Assembly (NCBI GenBank): GCA_050247075.1
Contig: JBFWUW010000012.1
Span: 60,181 to 124,180 of the forward strand
Reading direction: 5' to 3'
From: JBFWUW01 sp050247075
GTDB taxonomy: Bacteria > Planctomycetota > Planctomycetia > Pirellulales > JBFWUW01
Length of the DNA stretch: 64,000 bases
The notes under the pieces are model-generated. The model did no database searches. It was not told the DNA's origin and saw nothing but the letters and a program-made list of their open reading frames with translations. The translations under genes and the position numbers were made by a program. Shown here piece by piece: positions 42,893-52,095 of this stretch; position 1 is the first letter of the stretch, and each line of letters opens with the position of its first letter.

Positions 42893-45346
42893 TCAGCCCG
42901 CCACGGCAAAGCTCCAACGCAAGATAAACAACAAGGCCACCGTGCCTACCACAATGAACAACACATACTGCCGCAACCGGCCGGTCTGCAACCGCTTGAG
43001 GTTGAACCCTAAGGCGTAGATCCAGCCGGCCGTCAGGTTCACCAGGCCGTCCACGAAAATACGGTCGATCAGATCGTCGATCGTGGCCAGTCCGCGGACT
43101 CCGCGGGCCAAACCGTTGATGGCCACATCGAGACCTTTTTTATCGACGTTCGAGACCCAGCCCGAGAACACCATTACGGGTCGCACGAAAATGAAATTGT
43201 AGATCTCGTCGAAGTACCACTTGTTGCGGAACAAGGCATACAGCGGCGAGAACGATTTCCGCACGTCGTCGGCGTTCAGCAGCCGCAGTCCGTAAAACAC
43301 GGTGGCCAGCAAAAAGCCGGCGAGCGCCACGCCGCTGGCTACCAACGTGGCTTGGGCGTGAAAGTCATGCGCGGCATGTTCGCTGGGGTACGACAAACCG
43401 GTCAGCAACAGGCCGGCGGGGTGCGCCTCGGTGCCGGGGTGGCGGGCTTGTTCTAGCAGATTGACCACGCTGATGTTGGTGAATGGCAGCGTCCAGCCGA
43501 CACCCACGGCAAACACCGCCAGAATCACCAGCGGCACGTACATGATCTTGGGCGACTCGTGCGCGTGGTCGTAAATATGGTGGTCTCGCGGCTTGCCCGC
43601 GAACGTCATATACCACAGGCGGAACATGTAAAAGGCGGTGATCGCCGCTCCAATCGCCACCAGATAAAACAGCGTGGCGTGCGAGGGGTTGGCCTGGCTG
43701 AAGTTCATCGCCTGGGCAATGATGGCATCCTTGGAATAAAAGCCGCTGAAGAACGGCGCACCGGCAATCGCCAGGCAGCCGGCCAGCATGGTGTAGGCGG
43801 TCCAAGGCATCTTCTTGCGAAGGCCGCCCATCTTGGGCATTTCGTTGGTGTGGCAGGCGTGAATGACCGAGCCCGAACACATGAACAACAGGCTCTTGAA
43901 GAAGGCGTGCGTGATCAAATGAAACAGCCCGGCTACCCAACCGCCGACACCCAAGGCCAGCATCATGTACCCCAACTGGCTGACGGTGGAATAGGCCAGC
44001 ACTCGCTTGATGTCGGTGGCCGTGATGGCGATGGTGGCGGCGATGAACAACGTAATGCCGCCGATGTAGCCAATCGTCAGCAGCACTTCCGGCGTAAATA
44101 CCGGATAGAACCGCCCTACCAAATAGACGCCGGCGGCGACCATTGTGGCGGAGTGGACCAGGGCCGAAACAGGCGTGGGGCCTTCCATGGCGTCGGGCAA
44201 CCAAACATGCAGCGGAAACTGGGCGCTTTTGCCGACGCATCCGCAGAAAATCCCTAGGCCAGCCACCACCAGCAGCCAGTAGCCGTACTTGTGTTGGGGG
44301 TCACTTCGCCAGCCGTCGATATGGGCGGCGATTTGTTCATCCGCCGCTTGGGGCGAGTCGGCCAAACGCACGATTTCGCCCACTTGGCGGCTGGCACCAG
44401 CCTGGACCATGCCAACAGGCGTTGCGAGCACATTATCATGGGCCGGGTTACGAACCTGGCTGAAAATGCCGGGCTGGGTTTGCCCCTCGGCATCGGTAAA
44501 GTCGGCGAAGGAGAACGTCCCCAGCGCGCCCCACAGCGCCATCAGGCCGATAATCATGCCGAAGTCGCCGACGCGGTTGACGATGAACGCCTTGTTGGCC
44601 GCGGTCGATGCGCTCTTTCGTTCGATGTAAAAGCCAATCAAGAAATACGAGCAGATACCTACCAGTTCCCAAAACACAAACACCATGGCGATGTTGCCGG
44701 CGATCACCAGCCCCAACATGCTGAAGCAAAACAGCGATAGGTACTGGAAAAAGCGGTGAAACCGGCCCGGCCGATGCAGATGGTGCCCGTTCGATAGTTT
44801 GACTTCGTGGTCGGTGATTTCATGCAATTCGTCATGCATGTAACCAGCCGCGTAGAAATGAATGCAAGAGGCAATCAGCGTGACCATGGCAAACATGCCC
44901 ACGGTCAAGGCGTCGATATAGTAGCCAATCGTGATATTGAGCGAGCCAAACCGGCCCAGCGAGTACCAGTCGCCGGAGATGAACGGCTTTTCAGGACTGG
45001 CGTGTTCCACATGGCCGTGCTCGCCGTGGCCATCCGCCCCATGCCCATCCTCGTCGTGCTCATGATCGTCATCATGTCCATGCTCATCGTGGCCAGATTT
45101 GGCATGCTCGCCTGCCGCAAGCCCATCGCCATGATGGCCTGCCTGCAACGGATGGTTCGACAGCCAGATCACCAGCGATACGACCGACAGCAAAAAAGCT
45201 CCCAGAATCGCGCCGGTCGCCACGTAACTGGCGGCTACGCCCCCCTTGCCCATGCGTGGGCCGACGAACACGATCAACGTGAACGACACCAACGGCAGCA
45301 GCCAGGCCGCGCCGAGCAACAACGGTAGCATTTCGGCCAGATTCAT
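42893..45346 (-). CDS. nuoL: NADH-quinone oxidoreductase subunit L
   Basis: 817 residues, longer than the usual 610-650. The core is standard: VFVFWELVGICSYFLIGFY (Glu), KSAQFPLHVWLPDAMEGPTPVSALVHSATMVAAGVYLVGRF and KRVLAYSTVSQLGYMMLA; the C-terminal lateral helix (FLLATVFYGLRLL and on) is present. A loop at about residues 68-125 is extremely His/Asp/Glu-rich (HDEHGHDDDHEHDEDGHGAD). It overlaps the nuoK stop by 1 bp (TAATG). It pumps protons at the distal end of the membrane arm. Confidence 0.95.
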   Translation of the reverse strand: MNLAEMLPLLLGAAWLLPLVSFTLIVFVGPRMGKGGVAASYVATGAILGAFLLSVVSLVIWLSNHPLQAGHHGDGLAAGEHAKSGHDEHGHDDDHEHDEDGHGADGHGEHGHVEHASPEKPFISGDWYSLGRFGSLNITIGYYIDALTVGMFAMVTLIASCIHFYAAGYMHDELHEITDHEVKLSNGHHLHRPGRFHRFFQYLSLFCFSMLGLVIAGNIAMVFVFWELVGICSYFLIGFYIERKSASTAANKAFIVNRVGDFGMIIGLMALWGALGTFSFADFTDAEGQTQPGIFSQVRNPAHDNVLATPVGMVQAGASRQVGEIVRLADSPQAADEQIAAHIDGWRSDPQHKYGYWLLVVAGLGIFCGCVGKSAQFPLHVWLPDAMEGPTPVSALVHSATMVAAGVYLVGRFYPVFTPEVLLTIGYIGGITLFIAATIAITATDIKRVLAYSTVSQLGYMMLALGVGGWVAGLFHLITHAFFKSLLFMCSGSVIHACHTNEMPKMGGLRKKMPWTAYTMLAGCLAIAGAPFFSGFYSKDAIIAQAMNFSQANPSHATLFYLVAIGAAITAFYMFRLWYMTFAGKPRDHHIYDHAHESPKIMYVPLVILAVFAVGVGWTLPFTNISVVNLLEQARHPGTEAHPAGLLLTGLSYPSEHAAHDFHAQATLVASGVALAGFLLATVFYGLRLLNADDVRKSFSPLYALFRNKWYFDEIYNFIFVRPVMVFSGWVSNVDKKGLDVAINGLARGVRGLATIDDLIDRIFVDGLVNLTAGWIYALGFNLKRLQTGRLRQYVLFIVVGTVALLFILRWSFAVAG

Positions 45347-45690
45347 TAGCCTTTTAACTCGTCAGCCCGATCGACATCGATCGTGGAATGGTTGTTGTAA
45401 TAGTTCAAGGCAATCGCCAGGGCCACGGCCGCTTCAGCCGCGGCCAGTACAATCACAAACAGCGACAACATCTGTCCATCCAGCCCTAGCAGGTTTCGCC
45501 CGTCCGGCCGCAAATACTTGCTGCCGAAGGCGATAAAGTTCAGGTTCGCGCCGTTCAATACCAATTCGACACCCAACAGCACGCCAATCGCGTTGCGCTT
45601 GGTCGCCATGCAAACGGCACCGCAGACAAACAGCACCGCGCCTACCACCAGGTAGTGCGAAACTCCGACGGGTTGTGAAAGCAGGTCCAT
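45346..45690 (-). CDS. nuoK: NADH-quinone oxidoreductase subunit K
   Basis: 114 residues from MDLLSQPVG, three helices; the upstream extension of the frame overlaps nuoJ and is rejected. Typical features are LFVCGAVCMATKRNAIGVLLGVELVLNGANLNFIAF (with the two conserved Glu residues being E in VELVLN and E in AAEAAVALAIALNYY) and MLSLFVIVLAAAEAAV. Gap to nuoJ is 4 bp. It is a core of the central proton channel. Confidence 0.95.
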   Translation of the reverse strand: MDLLSQPVGVSHYLVVGAVLFVCGAVCMATKRNAIGVLLGVELVLNGANLNFIAFGSKYLRPDGRNLLGLDGQMLSLFVIVLAAAEAAVALAIALNYYNNHSTIDVDRADELKG

Positions 45691-45694
45691 GAAA

Positions 45695-46309
45695 TCAAAC
45701 CCCTCCCGTAATGTCGTCGGTTCCCTCGGTGGCCCGGCTGGCACTGCCAGGGCGCATCTTGGCGCGGGCCAAATAGGCCGCGCCGATCAGCACCACCAGC
45801 AAATGGACCGACACGATTTCAAACGGTAGCAAATAGCCCGACATGCCGCCGCGCAACGTTTCATCCGTCTGGTCCAACTTGTCAACGCGGGCACCCATCA
45901 ATCCCAAGCCTATCGGTGCCGCTGTCGGAGCCGGCGCGGCTTGGGCCGCGGTGGGCGATTGCCATTCCTTGGCGCTGATGGCCGTCTTACCTAGCACCGC
46001 GAACAGCGCTCCGCCAACCAGCGCCGCCATGATCCAGTCGGCCGCGGAAGTCTTGATCGAGACAAACGGCCCCTGGGCCGTCAGCATCACGCCAAAAATC
46101 AGCAGCACCAGCGTGCCGCCGACATAAATCATCAACTGCATGGCTCCCAAGAAGTCGGCCCCGGCCAGATAGAACAAGCCGGAACTGGCACCCAACGACA
46201 TCACCAGATAAAAGGCCATCCGCACGATATTGCTGCTCAGCACCACGGCTAACGCAAACCCGCACGTCAGCAGGGCAAACAACAGAAAGAAGAACGAATG
46301 CCAGTTCAT
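45695..46309 (-). CDS. nuoJ: NADH-quinone oxidoreductase subunit J
   Basis: 204 residues, five helices: FFFLLFALLTCGFALAVVLSSN, MAFYLVMSLGASSGLFYLAGADFLGAMQLMIYVGGTLVLLIFGVML, IMAALVGGALFAVLG and LLPFEIVSVHLLVVLIGAAYLARA. A loop of about 35 residues (AAQAAPAPTAAPIGLGLMG) is inserted before the last helix. ATGA overlaps the stop of nuoH. The short Gly-rich helix 3 that forms the pi-bulge in complex I is present. Confidence 0.94.
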   Translation of the reverse strand: MNWHSFFFLLFALLTCGFALAVVLSSNIVRMAFYLVMSLGASSGLFYLAGADFLGAMQLMIYVGGTLVLLIFGVMLTAQGPFVSIKTSAADWIMAALVGGALFAVLGKTAISAKEWQSPTAAQAAPAPTAAPIGLGLMGARVDKLDQTDETLRGGMSGYLLPFEIVSVHLLVVLIGAAYLARAKMRPGSASRATEGTDDITGGV

Positions 46310-47640
46310 GGTCCCCCGCCTTCGGTCTTGGCCAACTTGTCGGGCGAGGCTGCGGCATCCGCATTAGCGGCCTTGTGTTCTTCCGCGGCGGGCTGCTCCT
46401 CCGCCGGTTGTTCATCGGCGGGCGCGTCCTTCGCGGGATCGGCGGGGGCGGCATTCGCCGGCATGCCGGGCGCTACGCCCCCTTCGCGTACCAGAGCGTA
46501 AGGTTCGCTCTTCAGCGCCAATCCGCCGGGGAAAACCCACATCCAGCCCATCGCCCCCACCAGCATAAAGGCGGCGATGGGCGTACAGTATTTCAAGCAG
46601 ACCGTCATCACCTGGTCGATCCGCAACCGGGGCAATGTCCACCGCACCCACATCATCACCGTCACGCCGGCCACGGCTTTAAGGATGAAATTGGCCAATC
46701 CGGCAAAGTTGGCCAGATACCCACCCAGCGACCAGGCATCGCTGCTGCTGGTATAGCTCATGCCGAGCATGTCTGTAATCGGAATCGGGCCGTTCCAGCC
46801 GCCAAAGAACAAAATGGCCGCCAGCCCGCTAACGGCAAACATCGAGCCATACTCGGCCATGAAGAAAAAGCTCCACCGCAGGCCGGAGTACTCGGTATGA
46901 AAGCCGGCCACCAGTTCACTCTCGGCCTCGGCCAGATCGAACGGGGCACGGTTCACACTGGCGGTGGCACAGGTAAAGTAGACCCAAAACGTGATAAACG
47001 TGAACGGGTCGTGAAAGATCAGCCAGTTGGTGAACCAGCCGCGCTGCATGTTGCCAATGGCCACCAGGTCCATCGTGCCGCAGACCATGACAGGCACGAC
47101 CACGCACATCCCCAACGGAACCTCGTAACTCACCACCTGGGCCGCTTCGCGCATAGCACCAAACAGCGACCACTTTGAAGCACTGGCGTAGCCCGCCAGA
47201 ATCACGCCGAAGACCTCCAGGCCCATCACCGCCAGAATAAAGAACACGCCCGCGTTCAGGTGCTGCCCCACCCAGCCAAAATTGCCGCCGTCGACGGCCA
47301 CCCAGCCAGAAAAGGGCAACGCCAGATAAGCCGCGAACGACGCGCAAAAACTGACATAAGGAGCCAGCCGAAACAGCATGTGGTCCGCCGCCGCGGGGGC
47401 CAAGTCCTCCTTGGTGATGAGCTTCATCCCATCGGCCAAGGTTTGCAGCCAGCCAAACTTGCCGCCGACGCGGGTAGGCCCCAGCCGGTCTTGGATGCGC
47501 CCAGCGATCTTACGTTCCATCCAGATGAAGACCAACGCACCGACCGCCACGACGTGCAGGATCAGCACGGCATGGACCAACGCGGCCAGCGTACCCGCCA
47601 GCCACGGTGCCAGTCCAAGATGAATGAGCGAGTCAGCCAC
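46306..47640 (-). CDS. nuoH: NADH-quinone oxidoreductase subunit H
   Basis: 444 residues, eight helices; the quinone-cavity subunit. Conserved parts are MERKIAGRIQDRLGPTRVGGKFGWLQTLADGMKLITKED, GYASASKWSLFGAMREAAQVVSYEVPLGMCV, NRAPFDLAEAESELVAGFHTEYSG and VKAVAGVTVMMWVRWTLPRLRIDQVM. The last 70 residues are an Ala/Pro/Glu-rich soluble tail (PADPAKDAPADEQPAEEQPA). No nuoI follows; nuoJ comes directly after, unlike the usual nuoHIJKLMN order. First gene of the operon. Confidence 0.95.
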   Translation of the reverse strand: MADSLIHLGLAPWLAGTLAALVHAVLILHVVAVGALVFIWMERKIAGRIQDRLGPTRVGGKFGWLQTLADGMKLITKEDLAPAAADHMLFRLAPYVSFCASFAAYLALPFSGWVAVDGGNFGWVGQHLNAGVFFILAVMGLEVFGVILAGYASASKWSLFGAMREAAQVVSYEVPLGMCVVVPVMVCGTMDLVAIGNMQRGWFTNWLIFHDPFTFITFWVYFTCATASVNRAPFDLAEAESELVAGFHTEYSGLRWSFFFMAEYGSMFAVSGLAAILFFGGWNGPIPITDMLGMSYTSSSDAWSLGGYLANFAGLANFILKAVAGVTVMMWVRWTLPRLRIDQVMTVCLKYCTPIAAFMLVGAMGWMWVFPGGLALKSEPYALVREGGVAPGMPANAAPADPAKDAPADEQPAEEQPAAEEHKAANADAAASPDKLAKTEGGGP

Positions 47641-48119
47641 GGATGAATCGTCCCTGGGGGAAGGGCCAAACCCGATCCCGACAAGCGTTTGAAGGGGCGT
47701 TAAGCACCCGCCGCGGCACTGCCGCCGATGGGTGCGTCAAAAGTTTGTGAAATATGGCACAATCCCCCACCGCCACACAAGCCCCTGAACAATAGTTTTC
47801 TTGGGAATGGGTTGAGGAGAGGGGGGCTTTGGTTGACCGTAGGAGTGCGCTGCGTCCCGGATTAGGCCGTGGTACGGGGTGAATACCAATATTCGCCGCA
47901 TTCGAAATCGGATTTTATGGCCTTGCGTCCCCACAGCCGAATTCGGAGGAGAGCCCGCAGTCGCTAAAGACAAAACAAAAGGCCGCTAGAGTGAGAGGCA
48001 ACACTTGACGCAAAGCCGCGAAAACGCCAAGGAATCTGGCCAGCGGTGGTGTGGAATCGCTGTGATTCTTTTCCAAACGATAACTTGGCGCAGGGCCGGC
48101 TTTGCTTTTGAATGGACGC
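47641..48119. other. Divergent intergenic region between nuoH and dus
   Basis: 479 bp without a supported gene. It must contain the promoters for the nuo operon and dus. Around 48000-48040 there is a run of CGCAAAGC/CGCGAAAA/CGCCAAGG-like 8-base units, another simple repeat. No firm promoter boxes. Confidence 0.5.
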
Positions 48120-49214
48120 ATGAACCAAGAGACTGACAGCCAAAAAACGAACGGCCCCGTTTGCCCCCCTCCGCTGTGGATTGGCCCGATCGAGGTCGAT
48201 CCGCCGGTGTTACAGGCCCCCATGGCCGGCTTTACCAACTACGCCTATCGCCAGATTGTGCGGGAGTTTGGCGGGGCCGGGCTGCAAGCGACCGAGATGG
48301 TTAGCGCCCAGGGCTTTGTGCATATCAACGGCCGCGAACCGGATGAATTTCCCGACCGCTTGTGGGGCGTGAAGGAGGAACCTCGCCCGCTGGCCGTGCA
48401 AATGTGGGACAACGACCCCGAAACGCTGGCCAAGGTAGGGGTGGCGCTGGCCCGCGATTTTGGCGTCAGTGTGGTCGATATCAACTTTGGGTGCCCCGTC
48501 AAACAGATCACCCAGGCGGCCCATAGCGGGTCGTATCTGCTGCGGTTTCCCGACCGCGTGGGGGCGATTGTAGAGCGGGTGGCCATAGCCTGCGCCCCCA
48601 CGCCCGTCACGGCCAAGATTCGCCTGGGCTGCACGCGCGACAAAATCGTGGCGATAGACGTGGCCCAGGCCGTTGAAGGGGCGGGCGCGGCGGCCCTCAC
48701 GGTGCATGGCCGGGTAGCGGCCGATTTTTTCAAGGGGAGCGCCGACTGGGACCGCATTTCCGAGATCAAGCCCCACCTGAAACGAATTCCGCTGATCGGC
48801 AATGGCGATCTCGATTCTCCGCAACGCGTGCTGGAGGCTTTCCGTCGCTACGCCGTGGACGGAGTGATGATCGCCAGGGCGGCGCTCAACAAGCCGTGGC
48901 TGTTTCGCCAGGTGCAAGCCGCCTTGCGCGGCGAGCCTGTTCCGCCCGACCTCAACCTGGCCGAACAGCGCCATCTGCTGCTGCACCACTACAAGCTGGT
49001 TTGCCAGCGGTTCGGCGAGCAACGAGGTTCCGTCTTGATGCGCAAGTACGCCTGTTGCTACGCGCAAGGCCAGTCCGGCGCGCGGGAGTTCCGCAGCCGC
49101 GTCTCGCGAGTGGAGACGCACGAGGCGTTTATCAGCGTGGTCGAGCAATATTTCCCACGGGAACAAGGCGACACCACAATCGCCCAGGCGGAACCGCTAG
49201 CGGCGGCGGAATAG
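48120..49214 (+). CDS. dus: tRNA-dihydrouridine synthase
   Basis: 364 residues from the ATG at 48120, chosen over a TTG six codons upstream. FMN-dependent Dus proteins reduce uridines in the tRNA D-loop. Features: QAPMAGFTNYAYRQIVREF, PLAVQMWDND, catalytic C125 in DINFGCPVKQITQ, VTAKIRLGC, ALTVHGR and PLIGNGDLDSP/GVMIARAALNKPW. The C-terminal domain after about 270 is helical and contains the tRNA-binding lid (FRSRVSRVETHEAF). Whether DusA/B/C type cannot be told here. It is the first gene of a plus-strand group. Confidence 0.94.
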   Translation: MNQETDSQKTNGPVCPPPLWIGPIEVDPPVLQAPMAGFTNYAYRQIVREFGGAGLQATEMVSAQGFVHINGREPDEFPDRLWGVKEEPRPLAVQMWDNDPETLAKVGVALARDFGVSVVDINFGCPVKQITQAAHSGSYLLRFPDRVGAIVERVAIACAPTPVTAKIRLGCTRDKIVAIDVAQAVEGAGAAALTVHGRVAADFFKGSADWDRISEIKPHLKRIPLIGNGDLDSPQRVLEAFRRYAVDGVMIARAALNKPWLFRQVQAALRGEPVPPDLNLAEQRHLLLHHYKLVCQRFGEQRGSVLMRKYACCYAQGQSGAREFRSRVSRVETHEAFISVVEQYFPREQGDTTIAQAEPLAAAE

Positions 49215-49300
49215 CGCGCGGGTGCCTGGGTCACGATCGCGGTGCATGGCCCAGCGAGTTGACGATCCTATAAGGTTGAAGAAAGGACTGAAGGACCTTC

Positions 49301-49768
49301 ATGCGTATTGGCATTGGACACGACACGCACCGGTTGGCGGCCGGGTTGCCGCTGCGGTTGGGCGGGGTGCTCATTCCGCACGATCGCGGGCTGGTTGGAC
49401 ATAGCGATGCCGATGTGCTGCTGCATGCCGTGACCGATGCGCTGCTGGGTGCCGCCGCGCTCGGTGACATTGGCGAATTGTTCCCCGATACCGCCGACGA
49501 GAACCGGGGACGCGACTCGGCCGAAATGCTGCGGCTGGCCCACGACCGCGTGCAAGCCGCCGGCTACAGCATCGGCAATCTGGACTGCATCGTCTTCGCC
49601 CAGCGGCCAAAACTATCCCCCCACAAACAATCCATTCGCCAAAAAATGGCCGAAATCCTGCACCTCGACATCTCCACCATTGGCCTGAAAGCCAAGACCG
49701 GTGAAAGCGTTGACGCCGTAGGCCGAGAGGAAGCCATCTCCGCGCAAGCAATAGTGCTGTTGGAGTAG
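49301..49768 (+). CDS. ispF: 2-C-methyl-D-erythritol 2,4-cyclodiphosphate synthase
   Basis: 155 residues, the normal length. IspF forms the cyclic diphosphate in the MEP pathway. Metal ligands D8 and H10 (GIGHDTHRL) and H42-type (HSDADVLLHAVTDALLG), plus DIGELFPD, SIGNLDCIVFAQRPKL and GLKAKTGESVDAVGREEAI, are all intact. An AGGA lies about 8 bases before the ATG. It is 86 bp downstream of dus and could be cotranscribed. ispD is not in the window. Confidence 0.97.
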   Translation: MRIGIGHDTHRLAAGLPLRLGGVLIPHDRGLVGHSDADVLLHAVTDALLGAAALGDIGELFPDTADENRGRDSAEMLRLAHDRVQAAGYSIGNLDCIVFAQRPKLSPHKQSIRQKMAEILHLDISTIGLKAKTGESVDAVGREEAISAQAIVLLE

Positions 49769-49797
49769 GTGGAAAAACGATAGCATAAGCGGGTATG

Positions 49798-49870
49798 GTG
49801 TTCAGTGTTCAGTTTTTAGTTTCATACCTCATACCTCCGCCTTCATCCTTCATCCTTCATCCTTCATCCT
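49798..49870 (+). repeat. Three adjoining heptamer arrays (GTGTTCA, CATACCT, CTTCATC)
   Basis: GTGTTCA-GTGTTCA-GTTTTTA at 49798-49820, CATACCT-CATACCT at 49823-49837, and four copies of CTTCATC at 49841-49870. Three different 7-mer units, each in tandem, fill the gap between ispF and cysS. Confidence 0.88.
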
Positions 49871-49883
49871 TTCGCCTTTCCCC

Positions 49884-51416
49884 ATGCTCCGTGTCTACAA
49901 CACACTCTCCCGCGCCAAGGAAACCTTCTCGCCCATCGTGCCGGGTCAGATTGGCATTTATTTGTGCGGGCCGACGGTCTACAAGCCTAGCCACATTGGC
50001 CACATGGTGGGGCCGGTGATTTTTGATGCCATCAAGCGTTACCTGACCTACAGCGGGTACAAGGTGACATGGGTCGTCAACATCACCGATGTCGATGACA
50101 AGCTGATCGGCGAGGCCAACAAGCGGGGGCTGCAAATGGCCCAGGTCGCCGCCGAAATGACCGAGGATTACATGTCTAACCTGCGGGCGATGGGCATCGA
50201 CACGATCGACCATTTCCCGCGGGCCACCGACCACATGCCCGGCATTATTCAGTTTACGCAAGACCTGATCGACCGCGGCTTTGCCTATGCTTCCGACGGC
50301 GATGTCTATTTTGATGTCGGCAAAGACGCCGAGTACGGCAAGCTCAGCAAGCGGTCGATCGAAAGCCTGCAAGGCGAAGGGGGCGACACCGCCGAGCGTA
50401 AGCGTTCGCCCATGGACTTCGCCCTGTGGAAGAGCGCCAAGCCGGGTGAACCGGCCTGGGACAGCCCCTGGGGACGGGGCCGGCCAGGCTGGCATATCGA
50501 GTGTTCCGCCATGAGCCGTAAGCTGCTGGGAGAGTCGTTCGATATCCACGGCGGCGGGCTCGATTTGATGTTTCCCCATCACGAAAACGAGATCGCCCAA
50601 AGCGAATGCTGCCACGGCAAGCCGCAAGCCAAGTACTGGATGCACAACGGACTTTTGCAAAAATCGAGCGAAGTCGGCAAGCTGGGAGGACGCAACACCC
50701 GTGAGGCCAAGGAGGGGGATCTCGATTCGCAAGCCGCGGCCAAGCTGAGCAAATCGACCGGGGCGGCCGCCTTTAGCGACCTGCTCAAGCAGTTTCCGGC
50801 GGAGACGATCCGCTTCTTCCTGCTGGCGACACACTATCGCCGGCCGATCGAGTTCAGCGACGAGCAAATCCAAGACAAGCAAAAAGGTCTGGAACAGTTC
50901 TACCGCTTCTTCGCCCGCTTCGAGCGCGTGACCGGCGAGAACTTTTATAAGCTGCGGTTCGCGGCCACGCGGGCGGAAGGAGACGCCGCGAAGAGCGAGT
51001 TGGCGGAAGAACATCGGGGGCGGTTCTTGGAGGCGATGGACGACGACTTCAACACCGGGGGCGGGGCGGGCGTGTTGTTTGAACTGGTCTCGGCTCTCAA
51101 CCGCTACATCGACGCCGAGAAGCTGGAAAACCCCGGCCAGAAAGACCCGGCCAAGCTGGCCGCCCTGCGCGCCGGCACGGCCACTCTGCGCGAACTCGCC
51201 GCCACCATGGGCCTGTTCCGCGAACCCGCCCAGGCCAGCAGTGCCGGCAACGACGAACTCGTCGGCAAGCTGATGCAACTCCTCATCGAAATCCGCGCCG
51301 ACGCCCGGCAGAGCAAAAACTTCGCCACAGCGGACAAAGTCCGCAAATCGCTGGCGGAATTTGGGGTGGTCCTAGAGGACCGGCCCGATGGAACCGGGTG
51401 GAGTTTGCAGAAGTAG
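49884..51416 (+). CDS. cysS: Cysteinyl-tRNA synthetase
   Basis: 510 residues. Zn ligands and HIGH-region: YLCGPTVYKPSHIGHMVGPVI (C28; HIGH is HIGH in PSHIGH); Zn/substrate motif WHIECSAMS (C about 210), HGGGLDLMFPHHENEIAQSE; KMSKS-region is KLSKSTGA at about 291-298. An insertion of about 15 residues (SSEVGKLGGRNTREAKEG) sits before KLSKS. Charges tRNA-Cys with cysteine. The anticodon-binding C-terminal helical domain is complete, ending WSLQK. It starts 14 bp after the heptamer arrays. Confidence 0.96.
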   Translation: MLRVYNTLSRAKETFSPIVPGQIGIYLCGPTVYKPSHIGHMVGPVIFDAIKRYLTYSGYKVTWVVNITDVDDKLIGEANKRGLQMAQVAAEMTEDYMSNLRAMGIDTIDHFPRATDHMPGIIQFTQDLIDRGFAYASDGDVYFDVGKDAEYGKLSKRSIESLQGEGGDTAERKRSPMDFALWKSAKPGEPAWDSPWGRGRPGWHIECSAMSRKLLGESFDIHGGGLDLMFPHHENEIAQSECCHGKPQAKYWMHNGLLQKSSEVGKLGGRNTREAKEGDLDSQAAAKLSKSTGAAAFSDLLKQFPAETIRFFLLATHYRRPIEFSDEQIQDKQKGLEQFYRFFARFERVTGENFYKLRFAATRAEGDAAKSELAEEHRGRFLEAMDDDFNTGGGAGVLFELVSALNRYIDAEKLENPGQKDPAKLAALRAGTATLRELAATMGLFREPAQASSAGNDELVGKLMQLLIEIRADARQSKNFATADKVRKSLAEFGVVLEDRPDGTGWSLQK

Positions 51417-51457
51417 GTCTGGGCATCGAAAAGCGACTGTATGCCAGGCGTGCCGCG

Positions 51458-51985
51458 ATGTGCTGGTTTATTACCTTGGGGGTCAAGCAAGCGGCGGTAG
51501 CCAGCCTATTACAGCTTGGGCATGACCGCAGCGGTTTGAAGCTGTATCCGGCGTATAATCCGCATGTGGCGGCCTTGTTTCCCAAGGACGATCTTCTTTA
51601 CTTGGTAATACCGGGCATGTGCTCGTGCAGTTTGGTGCCTCAGATCGAATTCACGATCACGAATAAATTGAAGGCGCACCGAAAGCGTTACCGCAAGCAA
51701 GGCTGGTCCGAGGCTAAGATCGCGCGGGGCATCGAATCGACGGAACGGCCCTTTCGACAAGAGCAGCAATCACGGAATGACCTCAATCCAGAAGGTCGAT
51801 TTCGCCAGTCGATTGCCGATAAGGTTCGCCAGTTCGGCGGTGTCCGCATCTTCGCTCACTTTTACAATGGCGAACTCGGCGAGGAGGCCGTCAAATGCGA
51901 CGACCGGCGTCTGTGGACACTCGAAGAGTTCCTGCGAAAAGGCGTTCCTGAAGAAGCTCTCGTTTACCTGGTCCAGGATCCCTGA
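51458..51985 (+). CDS. Hypothetical protein
   Basis: 175 residues from ATG at 51458; the longer frame overlaps cysS and is less likely. Visible features: start MCWFITLGVKQAAVASLLQLG, a central Cys-containing part (LLYLVIPGMCSCSLVPQIEF) and a basic helical segment (KAHRKRYRKQGWSEAKIARGI), then VRIFAHFYNGELGEEAVKCDDR. No family recognised. It lies 41 bp after cysS in the same direction but has slightly different composition, and what follows is a toxin-antitoxin pair, so this may be accessory DNA. Confidence 0.6.
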   Translation: MCWFITLGVKQAAVASLLQLGHDRSGLKLYPAYNPHVAALFPKDDLLYLVIPGMCSCSLVPQIEFTITNKLKAHRKRYRKQGWSEAKIARGIESTERPFRQEQQSRNDLNPEGRFRQSIADKVRQFGGVRIFAHFYNGELGEEAVKCDDRRLWTLEEFLRKGVPEEALVYLVQDP

Positions 51986-52095
51986 AACTTCCCGCGAGTT
52001 CAAGATTGAAACACCTGATGCCCCCATTCGATTCGCCGAAATGACTTGAACCTCGTGCCGGCTGGCCCGATAATCGAGGGAATAGGGAGCCAAAC

